From the NCBI GenBank assembly GCA_027475525.1, contig JAMWFC010000117.1, positions 787,795 through 851,794 on the forward strand: DNA of 64,000 bases. Reading direction: 5' to 3'. This DNA is from Macrolepiota albuminosa. Taxonomy: Eukaryota > Basidiomycota > Agaricomycetes > Agaricales > Agaricaceae. Under the pieces are notes generated by a model, which worked only from the letters and a program-made list of their open reading frames with translations, did not search any database and was not told the DNA's origin. Position 1 is the first letter of the stretch. Each line of letters opens with the position of its first letter. This document shows positions 61,063 to 64,000 of this stretch, piece after piece. The position numbers were made by a program, and so were the translations under genes.

Positions 61063-62097
61063 ATGACACACGCTTCAACGCGGAATCGACAGCGAGGGCA
61101 CTCTATCGAGGTGGTGGATGCAAAAGTGGCGGTTGATTTGGCCACAGCTCAGACGTATTCAGAGAATGTGTTCTTATTCGTGCCCAACCTCATTGGTGGG
61201 TTGTGCTTGTGCTATGTGTTCTAACGACCGGCTCATCTGACAAAAAGGGTATTCACGCATTCTGCTCGCGGGCTTATCGTTACACTTTATGAGCTATCAT
61301 CCAAAGTACTGCACGATGCTGTATGTGGTGTCATGCCTACTAGATGCGGTGGATGGACAGGCAGCTCGGGCACTGAACCAAACATCGAAATTTGGAGCGG
61401 TGCTGGACATGGTGACTGACCGGTTTGTGGAACATGTTTGAGCAGCGCGGGGATACTGACGCTGGGAGGGACAGATGCACGACGTCGTGCCTGCTCTGCT
61501 ATTTGGCGTCGGCGTACCCTGCATTTGCAATTGTGTTCCAGGCGTTGATTGCGCTGGACTTTAGCAGCCACTACATGCACATGTACAGGTAGGTGTATAG
61601 AGTTGACACTGGGACAGAGCGTTGATTGCGCTGGACTTTAGCAGCCACTACATGCACATGTACAGGTAGGTGTATAGAGTTGACACTGGGACAGAGAGTG
61701 ACGCATGGCATGCAGCTCGCTGGTGACGGGCTCGAGGAGCCACAAACTAGTGACGAGCGACGTGAGCCGAATTTTGTGGCGATACTACAACGACTCTGTG
61801 AGTGGTGCGAGTGTGGAAGAGCATGGACTGATGTGATTGCAGCGGACATTGTTCTTTGTGTGTGCGGGCAACGAACTATTCTACGTGTCACTCTATCTGA
61901 TGAAATGGACGTCGACGCCGATTGGGCTGCCGTGGGTGCTTGGGGGGGTGACATATGCACAGGGGCTGGCAGCGGTGTGCACGCCGGTGTGGGCGCTGAA
62001 GAATGTGATCAACGTGGTGCAGCTGTGGAAGGCGTCGAAGATTCTTGTTGGAGTGGATCTGGCGGAGCGGGCGGGCGCGCGGGGGATGCGTAGATAG
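61063..62097 (+). CDS. PIS1: Phosphatidylinositol synthase (CDP-alcohol phosphatidyltransferase)
   Basis: ATG 61063 (MTHASTRNRQRGHSIEVVDA). The catalytic CDP-alcohol motif is complete: DGQAARALNQTSKFGAVLDM, then VTDR, fitting DG-x2-AR-x8-G-x3-D-x3-D. Membrane helices include YSENVFLFVPNLI, SRILLAGLSLHFMSYHP and YPAFAIVFQALIALDFSSHY, the last followed by MHMYS. The enzyme joins CDP-diacylglycerol and inositol in the ER. PI is also the lipid used by PIG-H at the left end of this window. About five exons. A 77-bp duplication (61542-61695) spans an exon end and the following intron; one copy leaves a normal intron. The C-terminus is RAGARGMRR. Confidence 0.9.
61542..61695. repeat. 77-bp perfect tandem duplication (10 of 10)
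   Basis: Copies 61542-61618 and 61619-61695. The unit contains the 3' part of a phosphatidylinositol synthase exon and its GTAGGT donor, so the donor is present twice. Confidence 0.95.
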
Positions 62098-62157
62098 CTA
62101 GATCAATTACAGAGAACACGTGACCCCGAGTTTTTGTGGAAAACGGTCGTGTTGTGA

Positions 62158-64000
62158 ATGCGGACGCCAGTAGTTCTCAGGCGCGCCAGGCTCCTGCTCT
62201 CGTCGCCCCGCCCCTTCTCCCTTTTCCCGCCCACTGCCCTTCCCCGCCGTCCAAAGCGTCTCTCCACCGCCTCCAGCCATCCCCCAGACGACCCCAGCGA
62301 CAAGCCCAAGCTCCGCAGGATTCGTCTCCCCCAGCCAAAGGACCCCGACCCCTCCATCGACCTCCCCGACGACCTCGACATCCTCTGCGTCCCTGCCTCC
62401 CTACACGACCCCGACCCCCCTCCGCCTCCCCAAAACTTTGACGATGCTCTCAACAAACTCCTCATCACCCTCCATCCACAGACCCAGCATCGTGCCACGT
62501 ATCCTTCTCCTCTTGGCGCACCCACAGAGCCCACTCTCGCCTTGTATTGTCCAATAGAGGGCGGCGACTACATCATTGACGCCACCGTCGCAGAGCTCGC
62601 ACGCCGCACCGGTGCCGAAGTCCTCGTCTTGGATGCCGTCCAGCTTGCCGCAGGAGAGTGGGGCCACTTTGGCCCAGGTGCGTCTCTCTCCGCCCCCACT
62701 CATCCCTGATTTGACTCTTCTTTCAGCCGCCAACTCTCTGTCTCTCCCTCGAAACCCTCTTCACTTTCCTTCGTACTCAACGTCTTCATCAAGGCCCTCG
62801 TCTTCCAGAAGCCAGCAGGATGAAGACGATAGTCCCGAAGTCTCCTTCATGCCTTCCAAAATTTCTCTCGCTCTCCTGGCCCCGTCAACGTCCGTCCAAA
62901 GCCGCGCAATACTCGCGTCGCCCTCCCGTCGCACAGCGCCCCCAAGCAAAGTCAAGGTTTTCTTCGACGCTCTTGTCAACACCCCTTCCAAAGTCGATGA
63001 TGCCGCCTCTCTTCCGAACAAACCCCGTCCCCGCCTCGTATACATTCGCGACTTTCCTACTCTTGCCTCCACCTCTTCGTCTTGGTATCCTCCCCTCCTT
63101 TCTGCTGTCAGAGAGCGTAGAAAAGGCCCCATTTCCAGACCTTCCTCTCCCGTCAGCAATCCAATGACAATAATCTTCGGTATGACTCCTTCTATGGTTC
63201 CTCCCCCGTCCAATAGTGGCCCGGGAAACAATCTTGTCAGTATGCTTGTCAGTCGCAGTCCCTCTGCGACTCAGCTATCGTCCAGACCCGAGGCCGGTCA
63301 ACCAGACTGGGGAGAAGACGATACTGCCGAGCGAGCTAGGGAAAAGCGACTTCGCGATCGTCTCAAGAAGTGGGAGACTGGTGATGCTGTTCTGTCTGAA
63401 GAATTTCCCAAGCTCTCCACACTGGAGGAGGGCGAAGACTTTGAAGGTCGACCAGAGGTCCTTCTCATAAGCTCCTTGGGTCTTCCCGGCCTTTCTGGTT
63501 CCAATTCTTCTGCTAACACTCATCACAAATCTTCTTTCTTCCGAACTTCTATTTTGATTCCTCAAGTCCGGTCTTTGTCACATGAACGTGCTGCTCGTAT
63601 ATCCCGCCGTCGAGAAATCAATGAGCTCACTATGCGCATGGGTATTGGCGCAGCTGGCGGCATTCTAGAGCAAGAAAGCGCAGCTCCTCCACACAAAGAA
63701 CCCGCAACTCTTGAAGCTGTGCCCGAATCAAGTCCGCATCCGGAAGCCCCACCTTTAGCTGCTCAAGAACAAATGTGGGAAGACTGGGGTAACAGGATAG
63801 AGGTTTGGCAGGATGTTCGCCGGATAGCTGACCGCGCCCTTGGCAATACATTGGCTTCCAGTGCTTTCGACGCCTCTGAGCCTACGCTCGAGTCGACCAC
63901 TGTGCCTTGGTCTGCTGTCCACGCCGCCTGGGCGGCCCATCGTTCTGCAAAGGATCTTCGGTCATCCTGGCTCAAAGAGGCCTTCTCAGTTCACAAAGTT
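62158..64000 (+). CDS. Mitochondrial AAA-ATPase-like protein, N-terminal part only
   Basis: ATG 62158 gives a basic, Arg-rich presequence (MRTPVVLRRARLLLSSPRPF), consistent with import into mitochondria. One intron near 62680-62726 is removed in frame; the frame then runs open beyond the window end. Recognisable blocks are PTLALYCPIEGGDYIIDATV, RRTGAEVLVLDAVQLAAGEW, PRLVYIRDFPTLAS and VPWSAVHAAWAAHRSAKDLR. From memory these belong to the long N-terminal region of basidiomycete AAA-ATPases related to Msp1, in which the P-loop domain follows. The ATPase domain itself is not in this window, so the call rests on the N-terminal region alone. Confidence 0.6.

Overview
This window looks like nuclear DNA of a basidiomycete fungus, most likely a mushroom-forming agaricomycete. 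Genes are packed closely on both strands. Nearly all are split by short GT-AG introns of about 45-70 bp, so no gene is one long open frame. Families such as Prp28, Nop2, Gcd6, Pmp3, Hal4/Sat4 and Sso-type syntaxin are those of a fungal nucleus. No tRNA, rRNA, CRISPR or virus-like gene was recognised.

Layout, left to right. 0-8.1 kb: the 3' part of a T5orf172 (DUF1766) gene, a small four-helix membrane protein, a long gene that fuses an IST1 (ESCRT-III regulator) domain to a TBC domain, and convergent PIG-H (GPI anchor synthesis). 8.4-9.3 kb: an 803-bp element with 27-bp inverted termini between TA dinucleotides, read as a deleted Tc1/mariner-like transposon. 10-19 kb: an MFS transporter, argininosuccinate lyase, a syntaxin, an AN1 zinc finger protein and aspartate aminotransferase. 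19-28 kb: a PP4R1-like HEAT protein, two MARVEL-like membrane proteins in tandem and a voltage-gated proton channel. 28-38 kb: FUN14, Nop2, an Ala/Pro/Glu-rich protein, eIF2B-epsilon and Pmp3. 38.2-42.8 kb: kynurenine formamidase, kynureninase and kynurenine 3-monooxygenase side by side, a compact cluster for tryptophan breakdown towards NAD. 43-53.5 kb: AT-hook protein, Yos9/OS-9 lectin, Hal4/Sat4 kinase, Prp28, an EF-hand-like protein and a METTL21-type methyltransferase. 53.5-64 kb: a DH-domain RhoGEF, asparagine synthetase, a second syntaxin, phosphatidylinositol synthase and the 5' part of a mitochondrial AAA-ATPase-like gene.

An unusual structural signal is a set of ten perfect direct tandem duplications scattered from 18.5 to 61.7 kb, all with a period of exactly 77 bp. 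Several break reading frames of housekeeping genes (aspartate aminotransferase, Nop2 twice, asparagine synthetase, proton channel, methyltransferase). In five of the six whose right edge lies in an exon, one base is also missing just after the second copy. Identical length in unrelated sequence points to an assembly artefact of a k=77 de Bruijn assembler, perhaps at heterozygous sites of a dikaryon. These genes should be read as intact in the organism, not as pseudogenes.

The best biological leads are the IST1-TBC fusion, the three-gene kynurenine cluster, the fungal proton channel, and the two Sso-type syntaxins that share a GC-AG intron. Exon borders were assigned by eye from splice consensus and reading-frame continuity.
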